Shown: positions 24,104 through 32,537 of the stretch, piece by piece
Layout: every line of letters starts with the position of its first letter
How positions within the stretch are numbered: the stretch's first letter is position 1
Assembly (NCBI GenBank): GCA_012515235.1
Contig: JAAYYU010000389.1
Span: forward strand, 1 to 50,013
DNA length: 50,013 bases
From: Candidatus Anammoximicrobium sp.
GTDB lineage: Bacteria; Planctomycetota; Planctomycetia; Pirellulales; Pirellulaceae
Direction: 5' to 3'
Position numbers and translations under genes: made by a program
Notes under the pieces: generated by a model
Database searches by the model: none
What the model saw: only the letters and a program-made list of their open reading frames with translations
What the model was told of the DNA's origin: nothing

Positions 24104-25114
24104 TCAGACCCCGTAGTACTCGCGGTACCAGGCCACAAACCGCGCGATGCCTTCCTCGATCGGCGTCGCCGGCTGGAAGCCGACGTCCTGCATCAGATCG
24201 TCCACATCGGCGTACGTCGCCGGGACGTCGCCCGCTTGGATCGGCAACAAGTTCTGTTCGGCCTTGCGGCCCAGGCAGTGCTCGAGCTCCTCGATGAAGT
24301 GCAGCAGTTCGACCGGCTGATGGTTGCCGATATTGTAAATCTTGTACGGCGCCAGGCTGGTGCCCGGATCCGGGGCCTTGCCGGACCAGGCCGGATTGGG
24401 CTCCGGCACCCGGTCCGCGACCCGCACCACGCCCTCGGCAATGTCGTCGATGTAGGTAAAGTCCCGCTGCATCCGCCCGTGGTTGTAGACGTCGATCGGC
24501 TGCCCGGCAAGGATCGCCCGAGTGAACTTGAAGAGGGCCATATCGGGCCGTCCCCAAGGCCCGTAGACGGTGAAGAACCGCAAGCCGGTAGTCGGCAAGC
24601 GGAACAGATGACTGTAGGTATGCGCCATCAGTTCGTTGGCCTTTTTCGTGGCCGCGTACAGGCTCACCGGATGATCGACGTTATGATGCACGGAGAAGGG
24701 CATCGCCGTGTTCGCGCCGTAGACGGAACTGGACGAAGCGTACGCCAGATGGCGGACCCCGTGGCGACGGCAGCCCTCCAGGATGTTCATGAACCCGACC
24801 AGGTTGCTGTCCACATAGGCGTGGGGATTCTCCAGCGAGTAGCGCACCCCGGCCTGCGCCGCCAGATGAATCACGACCTCCGGTTGCAGGTCCCCCAACA
24901 ACGGCTCCACGGTCCCGCGGTCCGCCAGGTCCGCCTTGACGAACCGGTACCGCGGCCGTCCCTCGAGCTGCGCCAGCCGAGCCTGCTTGAGCCGGACGTC
25001 GTAGTAATCGCTCAGGTTATCCAGCCCGACGACTTCGTCGCCGCGATCGAGCAACCGCCGGGTGACGTGAAAGCCGATGAACCCGGCGGTTCCGGTTACC
25101 AGTAACTTTGCCAT
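24104..25114 (-). CDS. NAD-dependent epimerase, UDP-glucuronate 4-epimerase-like
   Basis: The product is 336 residues, the size of UDP-glucuronate 4-epimerases. The NAD motif is GTAGFIG (8-14). SSSSVYG carries the serine of the catalytic triad, and YAATKKANE carries the Tyr-x3-Lys. The C-terminal motifs RDFTYIDDIAEG and YNIGNHQPVELL follow the capsule and LPS epimerase group. It should interconvert UDP-GlcA and UDP-GalA for exopolysaccharide or LPS; the donor sugar is inferred from similarity. It is followed closely by the TIM-barrel gene. The ATG at 25114 is preferred because the conserved domain begins at once. Confidence 0.88.
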   Translation of the reverse strand: MAKLLVTGTAGFIGFHVTRRLLDRGDEVVGLDNLSDYYDVRLKQARLAQLEGRPRYRFVKADLADRGTVEPLLGDLQPEVVIHLAAQAGVRYSLENPHAYVDSNLVGFMNILEGCRRHGVRHLAYASSSSVYGANTAMPFSVHHNVDHPVSLYAATKKANELMAHTYSHLFRLPTTGLRFFTVYGPWGRPDMALFKFTRAILAGQPIDVYNHGRMQRDFTYIDDIAEGVVRVADRVPEPNPAWSGKAPDPGTSLAPYKIYNIGNHQPVELLHFIEELEHCLGRKAEQNLLPIQAGDVPATYADVDDLMQDVGFQPATPIEEGIARFVAWYREYYGV

Positions 25115-25254
25115 CGCTGCAACTCCAGACAGGGAAGGGAAAGGCCGCGGGCGGTTGCCGGCCCAGCGGTCGTTGGCCAGCAGTGTACCCGATTTGCGGC
25201 CGGAGGAAGCCGGGTGTCCGCCCCGAAGCCTCGGTTTTGCCACCGAAACGGGCT

Positions 25255-26211
25255 TCAGTTGCCGCCGTAGGCCGCGTCCAGATCACGCTGCGACTCGACC
25301 GCCGCGGCGCGGTCTGCGGCCGCTTGAAACCGGCCCACCACGACCGTGATGTTGTCCTTGCCGCCCCGGTCCAACGCCATTCGCAGCAGCCGCTCGCAGG
25401 CCCCTTGAGCGGTAGCGTAAAACTCCAGCACCTGGGCCAACTCGGGGTCGTCGAGCAGATCGGACAAGCCGTCACTGCACAGCAGCAGGGCGTCACCTTC
25501 GTCCAGTCGCAGATGATACACGTCCATCTGGACCGCGCGCGCGTCGCCGCCGAGACAGTTGGTCAGGATATGCCGGAAGCGGACCGTGGCCTCGCGAGGC
25601 ATGCCTGCGTCGAGCAACTCCTGGGCCAAGGTCTGGTCGCGCGTGATTTGCTGGATCTGGCCGCCGTGGAAGTGATACGCTCGCGAGTCGCCGACGTGGG
25701 CGATGATGACGTCGTCGCCCAGGACGTGCGCGCAGGTGAGCGTCGTGCCCATGCCCGACAGACGTGGATCCAAATGCCCGTACTCCAACAGCGTCTGGTG
25801 GATCACGTCGGCATAGGCTTGAATGCGGTCCTGGGTCTGCCGCGTACCGATCTCGTGCAGTTGCGTGATCCAATAGCCGGCGCTGCCGACCAGTTCGTCG
25901 GCGGCCTTCAGCGCCAGGCGGCTGGCCAGTTCCCCGAAGGCCGCGCCGCCCATGCCGTCGGCGACGATCATCACATAGGACTCGTCGTCCCGCAGGGCGA
26001 GATCGTCGGGCGGCATGTTCGTCAGCAGCACCTCGCGAGACCGCTTGCGGCGGATCACTGCGAAATGGTCCTCGTTGTTGTGGCGGACATTTCCCCGATG
26101 CGAAAGGGCGCCGAACTGGACCCGCCAGGGAACCGGCTGGGGGGCGAAAAAGCGGCTGTCCAACGGTGCCGTTTCCTCAAAGTTCACCGTTTCGTTTTCG
26201 CTGATCTTCAT
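25255..26211 (-). CDS. PP2C-family protein serine/threonine phosphatase
   Basis: The 318-residue product shows the PP2C metal-binding motifs in order: RHNNEDHF, VADGMGG, SGMGTTLT, AHVGDSRAY, LLLCSDGLSDLL and GGKDNITVVV. The aspartates of these motifs bind Mn/Mg for phosphoserine or phosphothreonine hydrolysis. No transmembrane segment is seen, so it is cytoplasmic. The TPR gene upstream ends at 26235, only 23 bp away, so the two likely form an operon. Its partner kinase is not in the window. The start has only a weak ribosome binding site. Confidence 0.93.
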   Translation of the reverse strand: MKISENETVNFEETAPLDSRFFAPQPVPWRVQFGALSHRGNVRHNNEDHFAVIRRKRSREVLLTNMPPDDLALRDDESYVMIVADGMGGAAFGELASRLALKAADELVGSAGYWITQLHEIGTRQTQDRIQAYADVIHQTLLEYGHLDPRLSGMGTTLTCAHVLGDDVIIAHVGDSRAYHFHGGQIQQITRDQTLAQELLDAGMPREATVRFRHILTNCLGGDARAVQMDVYHLRLDEGDALLLCSDGLSDLLDDPELAQVLEFYATAQGACERLLRMALDRGGKDNITVVVGRFQAAADRAAAVESQRDLDAAYGGN

Positions 26212-26234
26212 GGTGCATCGCTTTCAAGCTTGCA

Positions 26235-27353
26235 TCAATGTCCGGCAAAATCCGCTGGCTGCGGTTCGCGATAAGGTTGCTGCTTCTGGTACATCTCGAA
26301 CCGTTGACGATACCACACCGCCTCCGCCGGCGCCGACTTGAGAATCCGAGCCAGGATCTGGCAGGCTTTGTCGAACTGGCCGGCGTTGGCATACGCCGCC
26401 GCCACTGTATCAAGATATTTGACGTCGCCCTCGCCGTCCAGTTCCAACGCTTTTTCTGCGGCCTGGACGGCCAAATCGGCGTTCCGATAACGGTCCAGCG
26501 GGCAAGTCGCCAGGAACCAGGCGGCACGCTGGTGGGCCTGCCCGGAGCGATGGTTCAAGGCCATCGCCCGCCGATACTCCTCCGCTGCTGACTGCCACTG
26601 GCCCAGCCGGCGGTAAACGTCTCCCCGGTTCAACAGGGGTTCGACTTGATCGGGAGCCAACCGGGCCGCGCGGTCATAATTGGCCAGCGCGTCCTGGAAC
26701 TTGCGGAGTTGCCGGTAAGCGTGTCCTCTGCGCAGGTGGGTGTCGTAGTCATCTGCCTTGAGTTTGGCGGCCTGGTCATAATTGGCAATCGCCTGATCGT
26801 ACTCGCCGCGGTCGGCATGGATTTCGGCGATGTTGAACCAGGCGTTGGCATAGTCGGCGTTCAATTCGACGACGCGGCGAAAATCCGCCAGCGCCTCGTC
26901 CGACTGTCCGGCCAAGGCCCGGCTGACGGCCCGGTTGTGGAGCGCTTTCCAGTTCTTGGAATCCAACTTGACCGCCGTCTCGAAGTCGGCCAGGGCCTGG
27001 GCGTTCAACTCGGCGGCCTGCTTGGACTGGTCCTGTTTGTCCAGTTCCGCCGCCCGGTCGGTGCGCGCTTCCCCGCGGCGATTGTGGGCCCAAGCCGCCA
27101 ATTCGTCGGCATACGCGGCCACCTCTGCGGACGGCTCGCCCTGCTGAGCCTGCTGGCACAAGCCGATGACCCGATCGTAATCGGGGGTCCCGGTCGAGGC
27201 TTTGGTTTTCTCGTACGCTTCGCGCAGCAAGGACTCCGGCGACGGGGACTCGGACGCCGCCTCCTGGCCCACCGCCGCGTATCCCGTCCCCCACCAAGAC
27301 GCCACGAGCAAGACGGCCCAACCCGTCCAGCCAGCAAAGTAATCCGTTGCCAC
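26235..27353 (-). CDS. Exported tetratricopeptide repeat protein
   Basis: The product is 372 residues from a GTG at 27353, which AAGGAAGGAG at 27360-27369 places firmly. The longer upstream frame is not coding. A signal-anchor-like N-terminus (FAGWTGWAVLLVASWWGTG) is followed by about six TPR units, for example ANAWFNIAEIHADRGEYDQAI and YDTHLRRGHAYRQLRKFQDAL. TPR proteins are scaffolds; no enzymatic motif is present. It precedes the PP2C gene by 23 bp and follows fumarase by 92 bp, so a three-gene transcript is possible. Confidence 0.85.
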   Translation of the reverse strand: MATDYFAGWTGWAVLLVASWWGTGYAAVGQEAASESPSPESLLREAYEKTKASTGTPDYDRVIGLCQQAQQGEPSAEVAAYADELAAWAHNRRGEARTDRAAELDKQDQSKQAAELNAQALADFETAVKLDSKNWKALHNRAVSRALAGQSDEALADFRRVVELNADYANAWFNIAEIHADRGEYDQAIANYDQAAKLKADDYDTHLRRGHAYRQLRKFQDALANYDRAARLAPDQVEPLLNRGDVYRRLGQWQSAAEEYRRAMALNHRSGQAHQRAAWFLATCPLDRYRNADLAVQAAEKALELDGEGDVKYLDTVAAAYANAGQFDKACQILARILKSAPAEAVWYRQRFEMYQKQQPYREPQPADFAGH

Positions 27354-27359
27354 AAGCGA

Positions 27360-27369
27360 CTCCTTCCTT
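27360..27369 (-). promoter_or_regulatory. Strong ribosome binding site deciding a GTG start
   Basis: AAGGAAGGAG on the minus strand lies seven bases before GTG 27353. It is the reason the TPR protein is started there and not at any upstream ATG. Confidence 0.75.
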
Positions 27370-27445
27370 GCGAGTTGCCTGATCCCTTCCCGTTTGTCAC
27401 TCTCGGACTTCCTAGCCCTCTGACGCTTTGTCCTTGCCGCTTTCC

Positions 27446-28870
27446 CTAACTCTGCGGTTCCGTCATCCGCATTGGATCCAGGGCCGCCTGCAGCGTGGCT
27501 TCGGGCAGGATGCCTGTCTCGCGGCACAGCTCCCGAATGGTCTTGCCGGTGGCAAAGGCGTCCTTGGCCAGCTTGGCGGCGGCCTCGTATCCGATGTGAG
27601 GATTCAGACTGGTGACCATGGACAGGCTCTTTTCCACCGACGCCTCGCACGCGGTCGGATTCGCCTCCAGTCCTTCCGCACAGAAATCGACGAAGGCTCG
27701 CGAGGCGGCAGCCATCAGGCGAATGCTCTCCAAGGCCGCTTGGCCCATGACCGGCATCATGATGTTCAGCTGGAACTGGCCTCCGGCCGCCCCGCTGATT
27801 GTCAGCGTCTGATCGTTGCCCATCACGCGCGCCGCAACTTGCATCATGCTCTCGCACATCACCGGATTGACCTTGCCGGGCATGATTGAGCTGCCGGGCT
27901 GACGGTCGGGCAGCACGACCTCGAAGAAGCTGCAGCGCGGGCCGGAGCCCAGCCAGCGGATGTTGTTGGCGACATTGAACAAGGTCGTCGCAATGGTCCG
28001 CAGCTGGCCGTGGCAGGCCACCAAGGCGTCCCGCTGGGCGTTGGCTTCAAAGTGATTGACCGCCTCGACGAACGGGATCCCCGTCTCCTGGGCCAGCGCC
28101 GCGGCGAGGCGGCGGCCAAACTCGGGATGCGTGTTGATCCCCGAACCGACGGCTGTGCCGCCGGCGGGCAACTCCAACACCGCCTGAATCCCCTGCTGGG
28201 CGCGCTGGATCGACAGCTCCAATTGACGGGCCAGGCCGCCGATCTCCTGGCCCAGCCTCAACGGCGTGGCGTCCATCAGGTGGGTGCGGCCGATCTTGAT
28301 GATGCCGTCCCACTCTTTGGCCTTCTGCGCCAGCGTGTCGGCAAACCGCTGCAGCGCCGGAATCAAATTGTTCTTGATCTCCAATGCGACCGCCACGTGG
28401 ATCGCCGTGGGGAAGATGTCGTTGGTGCTTTGGCCCATGTTCACGTGGTCGTTGGGATGCACGGGCTTTTCCGGCCGAAAGCGGTCGCCGCCCAGGATCT
28501 CGATCGCCCGGTTGGCGATCACTTCGTTGACGTTCATGTTGCTGGACGTCCCCGAGCCGGTCTGGAAGACGTCGACCGGGAACTCGCCGTCGTGGATCCC
28601 GTCGGCCACCTCGCGACACGCTTGCAGCATGGCCGCCACCTGTTCGTCGCTCAACGGGTTCTTGCCCGAGCCGGTCAGTTTCCCCAGGTCCCGATTGGCG
28701 ACGCCGCAGCCGTACTTGACCAGGCCCAGGGCACGAATCAACGCCGGCGGCAACGTCCATCCGGAAACCGGGAAGTTCTCCACCGCCCGCTGCGTCTGGG
28801 CGCCATAGTACGCCTTGGCGGGAACCTGCACTTCGCCCATCGAATCCCGCTCGATGCGAAAGTCACTCAT
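27446..28870 (-). CDS. fumC: Fumarate hydratase class II
   Basis: The 474-residue product matches class II fumarases along its whole length: MSDFRIERDSMGEVQVP at the start, GSGTSSNMNVNEVIANRA, the TGHT-like active-site region IGRTHLMDATPL, and the signature GSSIMPGKVNPVMCE. The enzyme interconverts fumarate and malate in the TCA cycle, is oxygen-stable and is cytoplasmic. Residues of the catalytic serine loop (SSIMPGK) are intact. The start at 28870 is certain from homology. Upstream, three copies of GCAGCAGGG lie directly ahead of the ATG. Confidence 0.96.
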   Translation of the reverse strand: MSDFRIERDSMGEVQVPAKAYYGAQTQRAVENFPVSGWTLPPALIRALGLVKYGCGVANRDLGKLTGSGKNPLSDEQVAAMLQACREVADGIHDGEFPVDVFQTGSGTSSNMNVNEVIANRAIEILGGDRFRPEKPVHPNDHVNMGQSTNDIFPTAIHVAVALEIKNNLIPALQRFADTLAQKAKEWDGIIKIGRTHLMDATPLRLGQEIGGLARQLELSIQRAQQGIQAVLELPAGGTAVGSGINTHPEFGRRLAAALAQETGIPFVEAVNHFEANAQRDALVACHGQLRTIATTLFNVANNIRWLGSGPRCSFFEVVLPDRQPGSSIMPGKVNPVMCESMMQVAARVMGNDQTLTISGAAGGQFQLNIMMPVMGQAALESIRLMAAASRAFVDFCAEGLEANPTACEASVEKSLSMVTSLNPHIGYEAAAKLAKDAFATGKTIRELCRETGILPEATLQAALDPMRMTEPQS

Positions 28871-28879
28871 GATGCCACC

Positions 28880-28906
28880 CTGCTGCCCCTGCTGCCCCTG
28901 CTGCCA
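28880..28906 (-). repeat. Threefold GCAGCAGGG repeat in the fumC leader
   Basis: On the minus strand GCAGCAGGG is repeated three times a few bases before the fumC start codon. Each copy contains a weak purine-rich stretch. It may be a slippage expansion that changes ribosome loading; no evidence beyond the sequence. Confidence 0.7.
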
Positions 28907-29024
28907 AAGAAGAAAAACGCCGGAGAGACGGTCTGTGCGGCACCAGATGATAGCTTCTCCGCTCGTTGCAGCCAAGGTGAACTGTCCGGTGGCTAAAACG
29001 ACTCCGGTAAGGTATCTTGGTCGC

Positions 29025-30050
29025 ATGCATGGAAACGAGAAGACATCTGCAGAGATATCCGAGACCGGTCTGGGCGACGAGGATTACGTGTTGGCCGAGG
29101 TCGTCCAGCGGCCTGGGGCGACAGCTGCTTCCCCACAGGAACCGCGGCAGTCCCGCCCGCCCCCCATTCGCCGCCGCCGCGTGAAACTACCCTTGATCCT
29201 GTTTCTGATCACCTGCTTGTCCACTTTCTTTGCCGGAGCGGTGGGCTGGATTCCGACCCTGGAACCGATGCCCATCCGCCGGGCGATCCTCAGCCAGTGG
29301 CAGGACGGCTTGATCTATATGGCCTGTATTCTGGCCATCCTGCTGACGCACGAAATGGGCCATTTCCTGGTGACCCTGCGATACCGAATTCCTGCTAGCT
29401 TGCCCTACTTCGTGCCGTTTCCCATTTCTCCCGTAGGCACGATGGGCGCCGTGATCGGCATGGACGGCCGCCGGGCTGACCGCAGAGAGATGTTCGACAT
29501 CGGGCTGGCCGGGCCGCTGGCCGGTCTGTTCGTCGCCGTGCCGATCCTGCTGGTCGGGATTCAGCAGCTGGACCTGAGCGCTCCCGGTCACGGACTGTAT
29601 CGGCTGGACCTGCCGCTGTACGTCCGCTGGACTCTGCAGGCCAACCCGCCGCCGGGCTATCATCTGGACGGCGTCGCGGCCGATCAGATTTGGTGCAGTC
29701 ACCTGAATCCCTACTTCATGGCCGGCTGGGTGGGTCTGCTGATTACCGGTCTGAATATGATGCCCGTCAGCCAGTTGGACGGGGGGCATGTGGTCTACGC
29801 CCTGTTTGGCCGCCGGTCCCGCTGGATTGCCCGCGGGTTCATGGTCGCCGCCATCGCGTACATGACCGTCACGCAGACCTGGGACCGCTGGGCGCTGATG
29901 ATGGTGCTCATCTTCCTGATCGGCATCCACCATCCGCCCACCCGTGACGACAGCGTGAAACTGGGCTGGTTGCGGATTGCCGTGGGCCTGGCGTCGTTGG
30001 CCATCCCCCTGCTGTGCTTCCCGCCGCAGGTGCTGCACATCGTGGAATAG
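29025..30050 (+). CDS. M50-family membrane zinc metalloprotease
   Basis: The 341-residue product has a long hydrophilic N-terminal tail (about 52 residues) and then several membrane segments. HEMGH (109-113) supplies two zinc ligands in a transmembrane helix. MMPVSQLDGGH gives the third ligand (Asp252), as in site-2 proteases. The tail is rich in proline and arginine. Family members cut transmembrane signalling proteins such as anti-sigma factors; no PDZ domain is visible, so it is nearer the PDZ-less plant- and cyanobacterial-type group. The start at 29025 avoids the overlap with fumC. It is divergent from fumC with a short shared spacer. Confidence 0.88.
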   Translation: MHGNEKTSAEISETGLGDEDYVLAEVVQRPGATAASPQEPRQSRPPPIRRRRVKLPLILFLITCLSTFFAGAVGWIPTLEPMPIRRAILSQWQDGLIYMACILAILLTHEMGHFLVTLRYRIPASLPYFVPFPISPVGTMGAVIGMDGRRADRREMFDIGLAGPLAGLFVAVPILLVGIQQLDLSAPGHGLYRLDLPLYVRWTLQANPPPGYHLDGVAADQIWCSHLNPYFMAGWVGLLITGLNMMPVSQLDGGHVVYALFGRRSRWIARGFMVAAIAYMTVTQTWDRWALMMVLIFLIGIHHPPTRDDSVKLGWLRIAVGLASLAIPLLCFPPQVLHIVE

Positions 30051-30252
30051 GCCTCGGATCGAGTTGGACGAGTGGGCTCGCCGGAGCGTCGTTTGACGGA
30101 CAGCGGTCCGGAGCCGGGCGGACGGCAAGATGCGCCCCGCCGACAGCAGCCGCAATCCTTGATCAACTCGTGGTTTCGCCCCGGTCCGAGCACCGTGTGC
30201 GTCGCGAAGACGTGCGGCCAAGCCGGGGCGGTGAGCGGGGGTGGAAAGCCGG

Positions 30253-30666
30253 CTATTTCAACTCAAAGTCCACCGTGTTGCTGCCGGCCTCGACCTTGGC
30301 CGTCAGGTTGCTCGTCTGCGGGCTTTGAAACTTGTCCGGGATGGTCAGGGTCTGCACCTTGGCTCCGGCGGCCACTTCCTCCGGGTTCGGCGCTGCGGGC
30401 GGCTGAATGGCCACCTGATAGTCGCCGGTCAGGATCGACTCCACTCGATAGTTCCCCGTACCATCCAACTCGGCACTGGCCCCAACTCCCGTGCCCTGAT
30501 TGATCAACGTGACCGTGCCGGTCGTCAACGGCGCTCCGTTGTGCGTGACCTTGCCTTGCACGGAACCCGTTGGCGCACCTGCGGGGCCGCAGCCGCCAAG
30601 CCAACAGACACTCACCGACAAAACGGCCAGCAGACCCAAACGCAGCGTCGATGCGCAAGATTTCAT
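30253..30666 (-). CDS. Small lipoprotein with carboxypeptidase-regulatory-like domain
   Basis: The 137-residue product has a lipobox LGGC (about 23-26) after a hydrophobic signal. A single beta-sandwich follows, with VQGKVTHNGAPLTTGTVTLIN, the usual start of planctomycete carboxypeptidase-regulatory-like proteins. These are often found next to DUF1559 genes, as here: the DUF1559 gene starts at 31840 and ends 157 bp upstream of this ATG. The function is unknown; it is probably an envelope protein. Its upstream region carries three tandem copies of a 16-bp ribosome-binding-like repeat. Confidence 0.87.
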   Translation of the reverse strand: MKSCASTLRLGLLAVLSVSVCWLGGCGPAGAPTGSVQGKVTHNGAPLTTGTVTLINQGTGVGASAELDGTGNYRVESILTGDYQVAIQPPAAPNPEEVAAGAKVQTLTIPDKFQSPQTSNLTAKVEAGSNTVDFELK

Positions 30667-30677
30667 ATTCGCTCAAC

Positions 30678-30724
30678 CTCCCTTGGACCACATCTCCCTT
30701 GGACCACATCTCCCTTGGACCACA
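30678..30724 (-). repeat. Threefold 16-bp repeat carrying Shine-Dalgarno-like words
   Basis: On the minus strand GTGGTCCAAGGGAGAT recurs three times, the last copy ending in AAGGGAGGTTGAGCG ahead of ATG 30666. Each unit holds AAGGGAG. Only the nearest copy is at a usable distance from the start codon. Confidence 0.85.
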
Positions 30725-30823
30725 AAAGTTAACTCGCCCCGTTCCCCGCCCGCCGGACCGAAGGCTCCAACGGGGCGGGGAACCGTACACGGTTTTCGCG
30801 TGTCTCGCACCGCAAGCGGATGC

Positions 30824-31840
30824 TCAATACTGGTCGACGGGCATGCGATCGTCCGAAGATCCCAACCGCCGCAGCATTTCCATGTCGATGTTGTCCGTGA
30901 TGAAACGGACGCTACCGTCGCCCAGCGTGACATGGATGCCACCGGGGTGGAAGGAATTCAAGACCGTGTTGGTCATGTAACACTGGTCGCTGGAACCGGC
31001 GACATAGGTCGGGCTGTTGATCGACCAGCGGATGACGGACAGACCCGTGTGATAGAAGTTGTGGTTGGTGGGCATGGTGAGGACCGTGTAGACCGGGTTG
31101 CCCGGATCGGCGGCAGTTCCGCACCAGCCGCCGTTATAGTTCGCCCGGATCGGCTGCAGTTGGACCAGGCCGGACTGTTCGGCAACGACGATGCAGTTGG
31201 ACAGTCCGTCGACGGCGTGCTGCATGCCGCGGTTTTCGTTGGCCAGCAGCAACCCGTTGCGGCACACCATCCCGCGCAGACTCTGCTTGCAGGCATTGGA
31301 ACGATTGGCCGGATCGGGATATGCTCCGGCGATTCCCACGTATTCGTGCATCAGGCTGTTCTGCGTGTTAGACGTCCCCCGGTCCGGCTCGAACGGCCCG
31401 ATCGTGCTGGACGGGCACTTGTAAACCGGCAGCGTCAGATTGCTCAACACTTCGTTGCCGCCCGAGAAGGGCGCCGAACCCGTGCCGGCGAAACCGCCGC
31501 TTTCGAAATTGAGCTGCGAGAAGATGGCCGTTTGTTCGAGGTAGGGCAGCAGGGACGCCCGCCAGTTTGTGCCGTACGAATTGCGCGGCACCAGCGTGGG
31601 ATGAGACCGCGATCCGATCGGAAGTGATTTCAAGGAATCGTTGTAGTTGTGCAACGCCAAGCCGATTTGCTTGAGGTTGTTCGAACACTGGCTGCGGCGG
31701 GCCGCCTCGCGAGCCGCTTGAATTGCGGGAAGAAGCAGGGCCACCAAAATGCCGATGATCGCGATGACGACAAGCAGTTCCACGAGCGTGAAACCGCGAC
31801 ACGGTTTTGGCCTCTGAGGCGCTTTGCGTAGCATCTCCAT
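30824..31840 (-). CDS. DUF1559 prepilin-like protein
   Basis: The 338-residue product has a type IV pilin-like N-terminus: the leader ends in RGFTLVELLVVIAIIGILVALL, written here as RGF then TLVELLVVIAIIG. The SQCSNNLKQIGLALHNY region and FHPGGIHVTLGDGSVRFI near the C-terminus are DUF1559 hallmarks. Such proteins are abundant in planctomycetes and are predicted to be processed by a prepilin peptidase; their role is unknown. ATG 31840 has AAGGAG six bases upstream. The lipoprotein gene lies downstream on the same strand. Confidence 0.93.
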   Translation of the reverse strand: MEMLRKAPQRPKPCRGFTLVELLVVIAIIGILVALLLPAIQAAREAARRSQCSNNLKQIGLALHNYNDSLKSLPIGSRSHPTLVPRNSYGTNWRASLLPYLEQTAIFSQLNFESGGFAGTGSAPFSGGNEVLSNLTLPVYKCPSSTIGPFEPDRGTSNTQNSLMHEYVGIAGAYPDPANRSNACKQSLRGMVCRNGLLLANENRGMQHAVDGLSNCIVVAEQSGLVQLQPIRANYNGGWCGTAADPGNPVYTVLTMPTNHNFYHTGLSVIRWSINSPTYVAGSSDQCYMTNTVLNSFHPGGIHVTLGDGSVRFITDNIDMEMLRRLGSSDDRMPVDQY

Positions 31841-32537
31841 GAATATCTCCTTGGACACTGGGGCGTAAACACGGCAAACGGCACGGCCACCGATCTGCGT
31901 CGCGAACCGACCACGCTCAGATGATCGGCCCGCTCTCCCTGTCTTGCTTCGCCCAAATGGCAGGCTGGAGTGGGAGAACTTCCGTGTGGTAGCCCTCAAA
32001 CAAACCTATCGGCTGCACTAACGGCACGGGGTATGGGGGCGAAAGCAAAACGATCAAACCTTGTCCAGTATTGTACGTGCAACCGGGAACTTGTGTCAAC
32101 GTGGCCGAGGCAGGGGGCAGGGGACGCATTCCCGTTGCTGCCAAGACGGGGGGCAGACGCTTCCCACTTCAGCCCAGCGTTTGGCTGAAGTGGGAAGTGG
32201 CTGACCCCTGGGCGGTTTCGCAAGACGCGCAGAAACGGGAGACGCACGGGCCGGATCGTGATCGGGCAAATCGTGATTGGGCAGATCGTGGCCTGCCCCC
32301 AATCGTGACGGGCTCCGATCGAGGCCCCCGCCACAAGACGCTGACCGAAAGACTCGCGACCAAGAAAGGCGATTGCAGAGGCGAGATCGTTTTCGAGGCA
32401 CGCTTCTTGGCCTTGACCCCGTTTGGTTCTTGTCGCCCTGTTTCCTCGGCGCCCTGTTTTTCTCGATCGCCGCTACAGTACAATAACCCGTAGAGTTGGC
32501 GTCCCCGGGGTTGGACCGTTGACGAGGAGGACGATTG
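31841..32537. other. Gene-free stretch with a GGGGTCAG-type palindrome
   Basis: No coding region is supported. The only clear structure is the palindrome at 32149-32208. The stretch lies between divergently transcribed genes, so both promoters should be here, but I see no unambiguous promoter boxes. Confidence 0.6.
32149..32208. mobile_element. GGGGTCAG-ended palindromic element, copy 3 (variant)
   Basis: CTTCCCACTTCAGCC (32160-32174) and GGCTGAAGTGGGAAG (32183-32197) form a perfect 15-bp stem with an 8-nt loop. Outside it, GGGGGCAG (32149-32156) and CTGACCCC (32201-32208) extend the pairing. The end sequence resembles the ends of the elements at 9685-9780 and 22965-23061, although the interior differs. 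Confidence 0.7.

Noticed and set aside
28815..29024. An upstream extension of the M50 protease.
   Set aside because: It would overlap the fumC start region and is cysteine- and proline-rich without family similarity. ATG 29025 gives a normal family N-terminus.
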